Source: Spirillospora albida
GTDB taxonomy: Bacteria; Actinomycetota; Actinomycetes; Streptosporangiales; Streptosporangiaceae
DNA: 64,000 nt
NCBI RefSeq assembly: GCF_000718255.1
Contig: NZ_JOFJ01000012.1
Span: 62,001 to 126,000, forward strand
Direction: 5' to 3'
Shown: positions 1 through 9,000 of the stretch, piece by piece
How the letters are laid out: each line of letters begins with the position of its first letter
Position numbering within the stretch: the first letter of the stretch is position 1
Made by a program: the position numbers and the translations under genes
Notes under the pieces: generated by a model
Databases searched by the model: none
Seen by the model: only the letters and a program-made list of their open reading frames with translations
What the model was told of the DNA's origin: nothing

Positions 1-1
1 C

Positions 2-175
2 GCCGGAGCGCCGGCCGACGCGAAGGGCACCGGCATGATCGCCGGGGTGGCCGGCCTGGCGCTCGGGGGCATCGGCGGCCTCCTCCTCACGGGACGGCGC
101 CGCCCCGCCCCGGTGGCGCTAGGTCGCGGGGAGAGCCGTGGCCAGCAGGACGATCCCGACCGATCCGACGAGTGA
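2..175 (+). CDS. C-terminal end of a membrane-anchored protein (partial)
   Basis: This is the 3' end of a gene that begins before the window. The frame gives 57 residues: a linker of small residues, one hydrophobic segment (IAGVAGLALGGIGGLLL), an arginine cluster that would act as a stop-transfer signal, and a short acidic tail ending DRSDE. That is the usual C-terminal anchor of an exported protein, as in actinobacterial CopC or YcnI copper proteins, but the diagnostic domain lies outside the window, so I do not name it. The last 57 bases overlap the 3' end of the convergent CopD-like gene, which makes the exact end of this frame less certain. Confidence 0.45.
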   Translation, partial: AGAPADAKGTGMIAGVAGLALGGIGGLLLTGRRRPAPVALGRGESRGQQDDPDRSDE

Positions 176-553
176 CGCCACCGCCATGGCGCGCGCGAAC
201 GGCGGGTGCCGCTGGTTCGCCCACCCGTGCAGGCCCGCGCAGGCCATGACGGCGGTGAACAGCAGCAGCTTGGACGCCAGGATCCGCCCGTAGCCCGGCT
301 CGGTGAGGGACTCCCAGGTCACGCCCTTGTGGACGGCGATCGCGATGCCGGTCGCGATCTGGACGGGCAGGAACACCGCGCCGGTGAACATGCCGAACCG
401 CTTGCCGATGGCGCGCAGCGTCACGGCCCGCTGCTCGTCGGAGAGGGTGCGGCGGGCCAGCGGCAGGACGATCAGGGAGACCGTCAGCTGCCCGCCGACC
501 CACAGCGCGGCCCCGGTGACGTGCAGGAAGCGGACGACGGACCACCAGGTCAC
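119..553 (-). CDS. CopD-like small integral membrane protein
   Basis: This is a membrane protein of 144 residues with about four hydrophobic helices (near residues 5-30, 50-75, 88-108 and 118-140). The N-terminal stretch with VRFLHVTGAALWVGG, a histidine in the first helix followed by a conserved small-residue turn, is typical of CopD-family and related four-helix proteins linked to copper or haem. The start is a GTG whose GTGA overlaps the stop of the upstream nitrite reductase gene, so translation is probably coupled and the gene is the last of the nar-nir operon. A role in copper supply or in folding of the copper nitrite reductase is an inference from position; the family has no firmly shown biochemical activity. 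Confidence 0.75.
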   Translation of the reverse strand: MTWWSVVRFLHVTGAALWVGGQLTVSLIVLPLARRTLSDEQRAVTLRAIGKRFGMFTGAVFLPVQIATGIAIAVHKGVTWESLTEPGYGRILASKLLLFTAVMACAGLHGWANQRHPPFARAMAVASLVGSVGIVLLATALPAT

Positions 554-3102
554 TTGCTCACCTCGAAGATGCCGTGGGCACCGGTCTCCGCCCTGCGCAT
601 CGCGTGGTCGACGAAGGGGTAGTGGCCGGGCTCGGGGAACACCGTCTCGACGAAGCCGCCCTGGGCGGGTGCCAGGTCGAGCACCTGGGCACCTCCGTCG
701 TCATCGGGGCGCAGCAGGTACGCGCCCTCCTTGTAGACGGTATCGAACTGGGCTCCGACGATGTGGAACGCGGTCCCGGTATCGGGTCCGGCGGCCACGA
801 CCCAGACGCGGACGCGCTCACCCACGCGCGCCTTGAGCTGGGCGTGGTCGTATCCGGCGGCCGTGCCGTTGAACATCCAGCCGTCCGGGCGCCCCTCGTT
901 GATCTTGGTGATGCGGGCGGCGTCGTCCGGGCCGCCGAGGTACAGCTCGCCCTGGACGAGGATGTACTCGCGGTCGGCGCGGGGCAGGTCGGGCGGGTCG
1001 ACGACGACGGCGCCGTACATGCCGTTGGCGATGTGCTGCGTCATCGGCATCGTGGAGCAGTGGTACAGCCAGGCGCCCGCGCGGGCCGCCTTGAACCGGT
1101 AGGTGAGCCGCTCCCCCGGCTGGATCGTGCGCATCGGGACGTCCGGGGCGAGGGAGCCCGCGTGGAAGTCGACGCCGTGCCCCATGCCGCCGTCATTGAC
1201 GAACGTGATGGTGAAAACGTCGCCGACCTTGCCGCGCAGGGTCGGGGCCGGGACGGTCCCGCCGAACGTCCACATCGTCTGCTTGACGCCGGGCGCTACC
1301 TCGAGCTCCTTCTCGACGGCGTGCAGTTCGAGGCGGTGCTCTTCGCCGCCCGGGGCGGGCTTGAGCGTCGCGTCGTAGGGCTTCCAGCCGGGGCTCGGCG
1401 GCGCGGCCAGGTTGAGCGGGCCGGGCATGTCGTGGTGGTCCGTCCCGGGCGTCGAGGCGTGCCCGGAGTGGCCGCCGGAGCGCCCCCCGCCGCCGGACGC
1501 GACGGCCTTGGTCTCGATCCGCATCGTCATCCCGGCGGCGCGGTGCCCGGGGACGGTGCACCAGCCGTCGATCGACTCGGCCACGGTCACGGTGATCGTG
1601 GCCGTCTTCCCCGGGGCGAGCATCGGGGTCGCCTGGCCGGTCCCGAGCCTCAGGTCGTGCCGCTGGGCGTCCTTGTTCGTGACGCGGAGGGTGAGCCGGG
1701 TGCCGGGCGCGACGCTGATCGTCCCGGGCAGGATCCGCATGCCGGCGAGCGTGACGTCGACCGTCCGGCCGCCGGTCACGGTGACGCTGGACGGAGCGGA
1801 CGTCCCGCTCGCGGCGAACACGACGGCGGCCGCGGTGAGCAGCGCCCCGACAGCGATGCCCGCGGCCGGCGGGCGGACACCGAGCGACCGTCCGACGGCG
1901 ATCAGCGCGGGCAGCACGAACGCGGCGAGCGCCGCGAGCAGAACGGCCCATGCGAGTGTCCGCGGCCATCCGGGTACGGGCGCCGCCACCAGCGGCACCG
2001 CGATGTTGACGGCCGCGAGCCGGACGATCCAGAACCGTTCCAGCAGCGCCGCGTTGCGCTTCAGGGCGGCGGGCCCGCCGCCGAGCACGACCGGCAGCAG
2101 GAACAGCAGGGAGCCGAGCAGCACCTGACCGATGAACCCCGCGAGGGCGACGGGCACGTACGCCTCGGTCTTCTCCGCGACCTCCCCGGGCGGGTGCGTC
2201 GCGACGATGACGAGGTCGGCGATCAGCGCGGCGACGAGCCAGCCGGTGCCGGCGGCTAGCGTCCAGGACGCGGCGTTGTGCGGGCGGCGGCGCCGGAACG
2301 TCGTGACGAACGGCTGGAGCGACAGCACGGCGCCCGCGGTGAAGAGGGCGAGCCCGGCCGCCGCGACCCAGCGGAGGTCCGCGGACAGCCCGGTCACGGC
2401 GACGGCGAGACCGGGCACGGCGAGCCGCAGCGACAACCGGGCGATCTTCGCGGTGCTCTCCGCGATCTGGGTGCGCAGCACGGTCGGCCACAGCGTGAAC
2501 AGCGTGCCGAGGACGGTGAGGCCGACCCAGCCGAGGATGTTGACGTGGATGTGCGCGGCCTCGATCCGCGCGTGCCACCGTGCCGGGACGTGCCCGGACG
2601 CCATCCAGCCGCCGAGCGTCCCGCCCGCGAGGAGCGCGACGCCCGCCCACACGTACCAGGTGAGGACGTGCCGGAACCGGCCGCCGAGCGCGTTCCGGGA
2701 CCGCAGCGCCATGACGGTGAAATGCGCGCACACGACGGCGAGGAGCAGCGCGGCGCCCGCGACGGCGAGCCACGCGTGGCCGCCGGACGTCCCGTACAGC
2801 ACCGCGACGATCGCGACGTTCAGCAGGACGAGCCGTGCCAGCGGCCACTGGCGGGGAGGGGCGGGCATCCGCAGCAGGGCGTGCGAGAAGTGCTCCGTCC
2901 AGGTCACGATGGCGTTCGTCACCGCGCCGAGCACGAACACGTGGATCAGCAGCCACTGCGGCGCGGGCAGGTGATCGCGGGCGACCACCGCGACGGCGGT
3001 CAGCCCGAGCCACACCAGCACCACCGCGTTGGCGACGGCGTGCCAGGACGCGCGGGGCAGGCGCGTCCCGGTCCGCTTGAACTCCATCTCTACCTGGGGC
3101 AT
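550..3102 (-). CDS. nirK: Membrane-fused copper nitrite reductase (NO-forming)
   Basis: This 850-residue protein has three parts. Residues 1-435 form about 12 membrane helices and include a histidine-rich turn (HIHVN, near 184-188) like those in haem-copper oxidase-like or NnrS-like membrane proteins. Residues 440-532 are a cupredoxin domain with type-1 copper ligands H482, C515, H520 and M524. Residues 560-850 are a two-domain copper nitrite reductase. There, H642, C682, H690 and M695 fit the type-1 site, H647, H681 and H833 fit the type-2 site, and D645 and H780 match the catalytic Asp and His of NirK, which separates it from laccase-like oxidases. It should reduce nitrite to nitric oxide outside the membrane, taking electrons through the middle cupredoxin. 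It starts 6 bases after narI, with GAGGT as ribosome site, so it belongs to the nitrate reductase operon. The function of the membrane part is unknown to me. Confidence 0.82.
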   Translation of the reverse strand: MPQVEMEFKRTGTRLPRASWHAVANAVVLVWLGLTAVAVVARDHLPAPQWLLIHVFVLGAVTNAIVTWTEHFSHALLRMPAPPRQWPLARLVLLNVAIVAVLYGTSGGHAWLAVAGAALLLAVVCAHFTVMALRSRNALGGRFRHVLTWYVWAGVALLAGGTLGGWMASGHVPARWHARIEAAHIHVNILGWVGLTVLGTLFTLWPTVLRTQIAESTAKIARLSLRLAVPGLAVAVTGLSADLRWVAAAGLALFTAGAVLSLQPFVTTFRRRRPHNAASWTLAAGTGWLVAALIADLVIVATHPPGEVAEKTEAYVPVALAGFIGQVLLGSLLFLLPVVLGGGPAALKRNAALLERFWIVRLAAVNIAVPLVAAPVPGWPRTLAWAVLLAALAAFVLPALIAVGRSLGVRPPAAGIAVGALLTAAAVVFAASGTSAPSSVTVTGGRTVDVTLAGMRILPGTISVAPGTRLTLRVTNKDAQRHDLRLGTGQATPMLAPGKTATITVTVAESIDGWCTVPGHRAAGMTMRIETKAVASGGGGRSGGHSGHASTPGTDHHDMPGPLNLAAPPSPGWKPYDATLKPAPGGEEHRLELHAVEKELEVAPGVKQTMWTFGGTVPAPTLRGKVGDVFTITFVNDGGMGHGVDFHAGSLAPDVPMRTIQPGERLTYRFKAARAGAWLYHCSTMPMTQHIANGMYGAVVVDPPDLPRADREYILVQGELYLGGPDDAARITKINEGRPDGWMFNGTAAGYDHAQLKARVGERVRVWVVAAGPDTGTAFHIVGAQFDTVYKEGAYLLRPDDDGGAQVLDLAPAQGGFVETVFPEPGHYPFVDHAMRRAETGAHGIFEVSK

Positions 3103-3108
3103 GGCGCG

Positions 3109-3807
3109 TTACCTCGCTACGGAACGGGGGGCGGGTGCGCGCCGGCGGTACACCACGTACGGCCGCCACAGGTAGGCGATCGGCGCCGACCACACGTGGA
3201 CGAGGCGGGTGAACGGCCACAGCGCGATCAGGACCCAGGCGGACAGCGTGTGCAGCTGGTACACCAGCGGGGCGCCGGCCATGAGGTCGGGCTCCGGCTG
3301 GAAGTAGAAGATGCCGCGGAACCAGACGGCGACCGTCTCCCGGTAGTCGTAGCCGCCGCCGAACAGGTTCACGCCGACGGTCTCCGCCATCCCGAAGAAG
3401 ATCACGGCGCCGAGGACGGTGAACAGGACCTTGTCCATCCGGGTCGTGGTGCGCCGGACGCGGCCGTTGGTGAACCGGCGGGCGAGCAGCAGCCCCAGCC
3501 CCGCGACGACCATGACGCCCGCGATCGTCCCGGCGGTGACGGCGACCAGGTGGTAGAGGTGCTCGGACACCCCGACCGCCTCCGTCCATGACTTCGGCAC
3601 GAGCAGGCCGAGGACGTGGCCGCCGATCGCCATGAACGCGCCGAGGTGGAACAGAGGGGAGCCGAGCCGCAGCAGCCTGCTCTCCAGCACCTGCGTGGTG
3701 CGGGTCGTCCAGCCGAACTGGTCGGTGCGCCACCGCCACACGTGCCCGACCACGAAGACCGTGAGGGCGAGGTAGGGGGCGATGACCCACAGGGCGAAGT
3801 CGCTCAC
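3109..3807 (-). CDS. narI: Respiratory nitrate reductase gamma subunit (cytochrome b)
   Basis: NarI is the membrane anchor of respiratory nitrate reductase; it oxidises quinol and passes electrons through two b haems to NarH. The frame gives 232 residues, close to the family norm of about 225, with five predicted membrane helices. Four histidines in the right places (H54, H64, H186, H204) match the haem ligands of the Escherichia coli protein (56, 66, 187, 205). The start is a GTG (VSDFALW) that overlaps the narJ stop by four bases (GTGA), so the two are probably coupled. A longer upstream frame exists but is out of keeping with the family and overlaps narJ. Confidence 0.95.
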   Translation of the reverse strand: MSDFALWVIAPYLALTVFVVGHVWRWRTDQFGWTTRTTQVLESRLLRLGSPLFHLGAFMAIGGHVLGLLVPKSWTEAVGVSEHLYHLVAVTAGTIAGVMVVAGLGLLLARRFTNGRVRRTTTRMDKVLFTVLGAVIFFGMAETVGVNLFGGGYDYRETVAVWFRGIFYFQPEPDLMAGAPLVYQLHTLSAWVLIALWPFTRLVHVWSAPIAYLWRPYVVYRRRAPAPRSVAR

Positions 3808-4505
3808 CGGCAGGCCTCTCTGCTCGACATGAACGGGGTTCCGGTCATGTGGTCGGGGGGTCCGAACGGGGCGAGGCCGACGTCCTCGGCGGGCGGCCCC
3901 GCGGCGACGAGGTCCGCGACGGCGTCGCGGTCGCCGTCCGTCAGCGGCGGCAGCGCGGCGCACAGCGCGTCCAGGACGTGGACGTACGGCGAGCCGGAGT
4001 CGCGCAGAGCGGCCCGGATCAGCTCCAGTCCGCGCCGGTGCTGCCGCAGCGGCGCCTCGCCCGTGCCCGGCCCGGCGAGCGCGGCGAACTCGCAGACGAC
4101 GGGCAGGTGGTCGGGGAGCTCGTCGGCCGGCGGGGTGAGCCCGGCCGCGCGGAACCGCTGCTTGAGCGTCAGCATCGCCATGCCCCGGCGGCGGGTGTCG
4201 CCGTGCAGGTAGTAGGTGAGGTAGAGGCTCGACCTGCGGCGCAGGTCGAACGTCGTGACGTAGTGGCGGGCGCATTCCATCGGGCGGGCCGCGGCGAACC
4301 AGGCGGTGAACTCCACCAGCGACCTCCGCCACGGCCCCTCCGGGAGGTCCGCCGCGGCCGCCGCGAGGTCGACGCGGGCGGCCAGCAGCTCCTCGTCGGG
4401 GTACTGGAGCAGCAGCGACACCAGGCGGAGCAGCGCGGCCCGGTCGGCGTCCGCCAGGGCGGACGCGGGTGCGGCGGCCAGGGCTCGGCGTTCTCTGAGT
4501 TTCAC
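3804..4505 (-). CDS. narJ: Nitrate reductase assembly chaperone
   Basis: NarJ is a cytoplasmic chaperone that binds the N-terminus of NarG and holds the enzyme until the molybdenum cofactor and the iron-sulfur centres are in place. The 233-residue protein is largely helical and carries the family's early LLQYPDEEL motif and the ARHYVTTFDLRRRSSLYLTYY stretch (near residues 78-98), which is characteristic of NarJ/NarW. The start is a GTG three bases after the narH stop, and the gene ends in a four-base overlap with narI. Gene order G-H-J-I is the standard one. Confidence 0.94.
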   Translation of the reverse strand: MKLRERRALAAAPASALADADRAALLRLVSLLLQYPDEELLAARVDLAAAAADLPEGPWRRSLVEFTAWFAAARPMECARHYVTTFDLRRRSSLYLTYYLHGDTRRRGMAMLTLKQRFRAAGLTPPADELPDHLPVVCEFAALAGPGTGEAPLRQHRRGLELIRAALRDSGSPYVHVLDALCAALPPLTDGDRDAVADLVAAGPPAEDVGLAPFGPPDHMTGTPFMSSREACR

Positions 4506-4508
4506 CGG

Positions 4509-6053
4509 TCATCCCTTCCGGACGAACAGCGGCAGCCCGACGCGGCCGTCGGCGCGCTTCCCGGAGGCGTTGCCCTCCATGTGGAAGCCGGTCATGCCCG
4601 GCCCGCCGTCGCCGTCGAGGCTGCATCCATCCGCCAGCGCCTCGAGGGCGGCGGCGTCCTCCTTGTGGGCGGCGGGGATGACGTACCGGTCCTCGTACTT
4701 GGCGATGGCGAGCAGCCGGTACATGTCCTCCACCTCGGCCGCCGTCATGCCGACCGCGTCGAGGACGCCGGCGGCGGGGGTGCCGTCGATCGTCCGGGAC
4801 CGCATGTGGTGGCGCATCGCCGACAGCTTCATCAGGACGCCCGCGACGACCTCGGTGTCCCCGGCGGTGAACAGCTCCGCGAGGTACTCGATGGGGATGC
4901 GCAGGTCCGTGATGGCGTGGAAGACCTCGTCGGCGTCGTCGGGGTCGGCGCCCCGGCCGGTGACGGCGTCCATGACCGGCGACAGCGGCGGGATGTACCA
5001 GACCATCGGCATCGTCCGGTACTCCGGGTGCAGCGGGAGCGCGACCCCGTAGTCGATCGCCAGCCGGTAGACCGGGGACATGCGCGCGGCCTCGATCCAG
5101 TCGTCGTGGATGCCGGCCGCGCGCGCCGCCGCGACGACCCGGGGGTCGTTCGGGTCGAGGAACACCTTCTTCTGCGCCTCGAGCAGGTCGCGCGGGTCGG
5201 GGACGCTCGCAGCCTCCGTCACCGCGTCGGCGTCGTACAGGACGAGCCCGATGTACCGGAGCCGGCCCACGCACGTCTCACCGCACACGGTCGGCTGCCC
5301 CGCCTCGATGCGCGGGAAGCAGAAGGTGCACTTCTCGGCCTTGCCGGTCTTGTGGTTGACGTACACCTTCTTGTACGGGCAGGACGAGACGCACGCCCGC
5401 CAGCCGCGGCAGCGGTCCTGGTCGACCAGGACGATGCCGTCCTCCTCCCGCTTGTACATCGCGCCGGAGGGGCACGCCGACACGCACGCGGGGTTGATGC
5501 AGTGCTCGCAGATCCGCGGCAGGTGGAACATGAAGGTCTGCTCGAACTCCATCTTCACCTTGTCGGCGAGGTCCTTCATGTTGGGGTCGGACGGGGCGTG
5601 CTGCGGGGCGCCGCCCAGGTCGTCCTCCCAGTTCGCCCCCCACGTGATCGCCATGTCCTCGCCGGTGATCATCGACTTGGGGCGGGCGACCGGGGTGTGC
5701 TCCTGCGCCGGGGCGCTGATCAGCGTGTCGTAGTCGTAGGTGGCGGGCTCGTAGTAGTCGTCCAGCGTCGGGAGGTCCGGGTTGGCGAACAGGTTGACGA
5801 GCCGCTTGATCCGGCCGCCGGCGCGGAGCTTGAGCCGGCCGCGCCGGTCCAGCGTCCAGCCGCCGCGCCAGCGGTCCTGGTCCTCGTAGCGCTTCGGGTA
5901 CCCGATGCCGGGCTTGGTCTCGACGTTGTTGAACCAGACGTACTCGACGCCGTCCCGGTTCGTCCACGTCTGCTTGCACGTGACCGAGCAGGTGTGGCAG
6001 CCGATGCACTTGTCCAGGTTCATGACCATGGCCATCTGTGCCATGACGCGCAT
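4509..6053 (-). CDS. narH: Respiratory nitrate reductase beta subunit (Fe-S)
   Basis: NarH carries the chain of iron-sulfur clusters that links NarI haems to NarG. Its 514 residues contain four cysteine groups: C16, C19, C22 and C26 near the N-terminus, then CEHCINPACVSAC, then CRGWRACVSSC, and finally CTFC with CGETC. In the third group tryptophan replaces one cysteine, which is the hallmark of the 3Fe-4S centre in NarH. The ATG start overlaps the narG stop (ATGA). A second ATG three codons on would also work, but the overlap favours the first. Confidence 0.97.
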   Translation of the reverse strand: MRVMAQMAMVMNLDKCIGCHTCSVTCKQTWTNRDGVEYVWFNNVETKPGIGYPKRYEDQDRWRGGWTLDRRGRLKLRAGGRIKRLVNLFANPDLPTLDDYYEPATYDYDTLISAPAQEHTPVARPKSMITGEDMAITWGANWEDDLGGAPQHAPSDPNMKDLADKVKMEFEQTFMFHLPRICEHCINPACVSACPSGAMYKREEDGIVLVDQDRCRGWRACVSSCPYKKVYVNHKTGKAEKCTFCFPRIEAGQPTVCGETCVGRLRYIGLVLYDADAVTEAASVPDPRDLLEAQKKVFLDPNDPRVVAAARAAGIHDDWIEAARMSPVYRLAIDYGVALPLHPEYRTMPMVWYIPPLSPVMDAVTGRGADPDDADEVFHAITDLRIPIEYLAELFTAGDTEVVAGVLMKLSAMRHHMRSRTIDGTPAAGVLDAVGMTAAEVEDMYRLLAIAKYEDRYVIPAAHKEDAAALEALADGCSLDGDGGPGMTGFHMEGNASGKRADGRVGLPLFVRKG

Positions 6054-9000
6054 CAGTACTCGACCTCCTGGGAGCGGCGGCGGATCACGGTGACCTCGTC
6101 ACGCTGGTTTCCGGTCGGCCCGTAGTAGTTGAAGGCGTAGGTGAACTGCGCGTACCCGCCGATCAGGTGGCTGGGCTTGAGCAGCACCCGGGTGAGGGAG
6201 TTGTGGATGCCGCCGCGCTTGCCGGACGTCTCGGTCCGCGGGACGTTAACGTTGCGGTCCTTCGCGTGGTACATGTACACGGTCCCGGCCGGCATGCGGT
6301 GCGACACGATCGCGCGGGCGACGACGACGCCGTTGCGGTTGTACGCCTCGATCCAGTCGTTGTCCGCGACGCCGATCTTCGCGGCGTCCTCGACGCTCAT
6401 CCAGATCTCCGGCCCGCCCCGCGACAGCGCGAGCATGAACGCGTTGTCCTGGTACTCGGAGTGGATCGACCACTTGGAGTGCGGCGTGAGGTACCGGACG
6501 GTGACCTCCGCGCCCTCCCCGGTGGTCTGGTCGCCGAAGTGGCGGTGCATGTTGAGCGGCGGGCGGTAGGCGGGCAGCCATTCGCCCAGCTCGGCGATCC
6601 AGTCGTGGTCGAGGTAGAACTGCTGCCGCCCGGTCAGCGTGTGCCACGGCTTGTCGCGCTCGACGTTGATGACGAAGGCGGAGTAGCGCCGCCCGCCGGT
6701 CTCCGACCCGGACCATTCGGGCGAGGTCAGGACGGGCTGCGGGCCCTTCTTCGTGTCCTCGAACGTGATCCGCTTGCCCTCGTTCTCGGCGGCGAGGTCG
6801 GCGAGTTCGGTGCCGGTCCGCTTCTCCAGCGTGTGGAACCCCTGGGTGGCGAGCCGCCCGTTGGTGGTGCCGGACAGCGCGAGGATCGCCTCGCACATGT
6901 CCGCCGCCGTCGCGAGGGAGGGCCGTCCGTCCTCGGTGACGCCGTTCTTCTTCGCCAGGTGGTCCAGCTCGGGCTCGACCCGGTAGGTGATGCCCTTGGT
7001 GGTGAGGCCGAGCTTCTCGAACAGCGGGCCGATCGCGCGCATCCGGGACCCGACGGCCGCGTAGTCGCGCTCGACCTCGATGAGCTTCGGCATGGTGCGT
7101 CCGGGGACCGGCTCGCACTCGCCGCGCTTCCAGTCCCGGACGCGGCCGCCCGGCTGGGCCAGCTCGTCCGGCGTGTCGTGGGTCAGCGGCATCGACAGCA
7201 CGTCGGTGCGGGTGCCGAGGTGGTCGGCGGCCAGCTCCGAGAACCTGTCGGCGATCGTCAGGAACGCGTCGTAGTCGGTGCGGGCCTGCCACGGCGGCGC
7301 GATCGCCGGGTTGAACGCGTGGACGAACGGGTGCATGTCCGTGCTGGACAGGTCGTGCTTCTCATACCAGGTGGCGGCGGGGAGCACGATGTCCGCGAAC
7401 AGCCCGGTGGACGTCATTCGGAAGTCGATCGCGGTGAGCAGGTCGAGCTTGCCCTCGGGCGCCTCGTCCCGCCACTCGACCTCCTCGGGCCGCAGGTCCG
7501 CCCCGCTCTCCTCGCCGCGGACGGCGCCGTCGGTGCCCAGCAGGTGGTGCAGGAAGTACTCGTTGCCCTTGCCGGACGAGCCCAGCAGGTTCGCCCGCCA
7601 CACCGTGAGGACGCGCGGGAAGTTCACCGGGTCGTCCGGGTCCTCGGCGGCGAACCGGAGCCGGCCCGCCTTCAGCTCCGCGACGATGTGGTCGGCGACC
7701 GGGACGCCGTTCGCCTTCGCCTCGTCGGCGAGGTCCAGGGAGTTCCGGTTGAACGCCGGGTAGGACGGCAGCCAGCCGAGCCGCGCCGCCTGCGCGTTGC
7801 AGTCGGCGAACGACCGCCCCGCGAACCTGCCCGCGCCGAGGGGGCTCGCGAGCTCCTCCGCGCCGAACCCCTCGTACCGCCACTGGTCGGTCGCGAGGTA
7901 CCAGAACGGGGTGCTCACCATGTGGCGGGTCGGCCGCTGCCAGTCGAACGCGAACGCCAGATGCTGGAACCCCGTGACCGGACGGACCTTCTCCTGCCCG
8001 ACGTAGTGCGCCCAGCCGCCGCCGTTGACGCCCTGGCAGCCGGTCAGCAGCACCAGCGACAGGAACGCCCGGTAGATCTGGTCGGAGTGGAACCAGTGGT
8101 TCGTGCCCGCGCCCAGCGCGATCATCGAGCGGCCCTCGGTGCGCTCGGCGTTGCGGGCGAACTCCCGGGCGATCCGCGCGGTCGTCTCCGCCGGCACCGA
8201 CGTGATCTCCTCCGCCCAGGCGGGGGTGTACGGCTGCGACGGGTCCTCGTAGTCGCGCGGCCAGTCGCCGGGCAGGCCCTCGCGGCCCACCCCGTACTGC
8301 GCCATCAGCAGGTCGAACACCGTCGTGACGCGGCGCCCGGCGACCTCCGTGACGGGGACGCCCCGGCGCATCGCCGAGCCGCCCTCGGTCTCGCCGACGT
8401 CGAACCGCGGCAGGTCGACCTCCGCGGTGCCGGTCGCGCGGCCGAGCAGCGTCAGCTCCGGGTCGATGTCGCCGAGGTCGAGGTTCCAGCGGCCCTCGCC
8501 CTCCTGGCCCCACCGGAACCCGAGCGAGCCGTTCGGGACGCGGGCCTCGCCGGTCTCCGCGTCCAGGACGACGGTCTTGAACTCGGCGTTCTCCCCCGTC
8601 TCGCCCATGTCGGACGCGGTGAGGAAGCGGCCCGGGACGTGCGCGCCGTCCCGCTCCTCGAGGGTGACCAGGCACGACAGGTCGGTGTACTTCTTCACGT
8701 ACCGCGTGAAGTACGGGACCTGCCGGTCGACGAAGAACTCCTTCAGGACGACGTGTCCCATCGCCATCGCGAGGGCGCCGTCCGTCCCCGGGTGGGGGGC
8801 GAGCCAGTCGTCGGCGAACTTGACGTTGTCGGCGTAGTCGGGGCTGACCGCGACGACCTTCGTGCCCTTGTAGCGGGCCTCCGTCATGAAGTGCGCGTCC
8901 GGCGTCCGGGTCACCGGGATGTTCGAGCCCCACATGATCAGGTAGCGGGAGTTCCACCAGTCCGCCGCCTCGGGCACGTCGGTCTGGTCGCCCCACACCT

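Noticed and set aside
1193..3790. An 865-residue minus-strand frame across nirK and narI.
   Set aside because: It is out of frame with two clearly identified proteins and has arginine-rich, low-complexity sequence.
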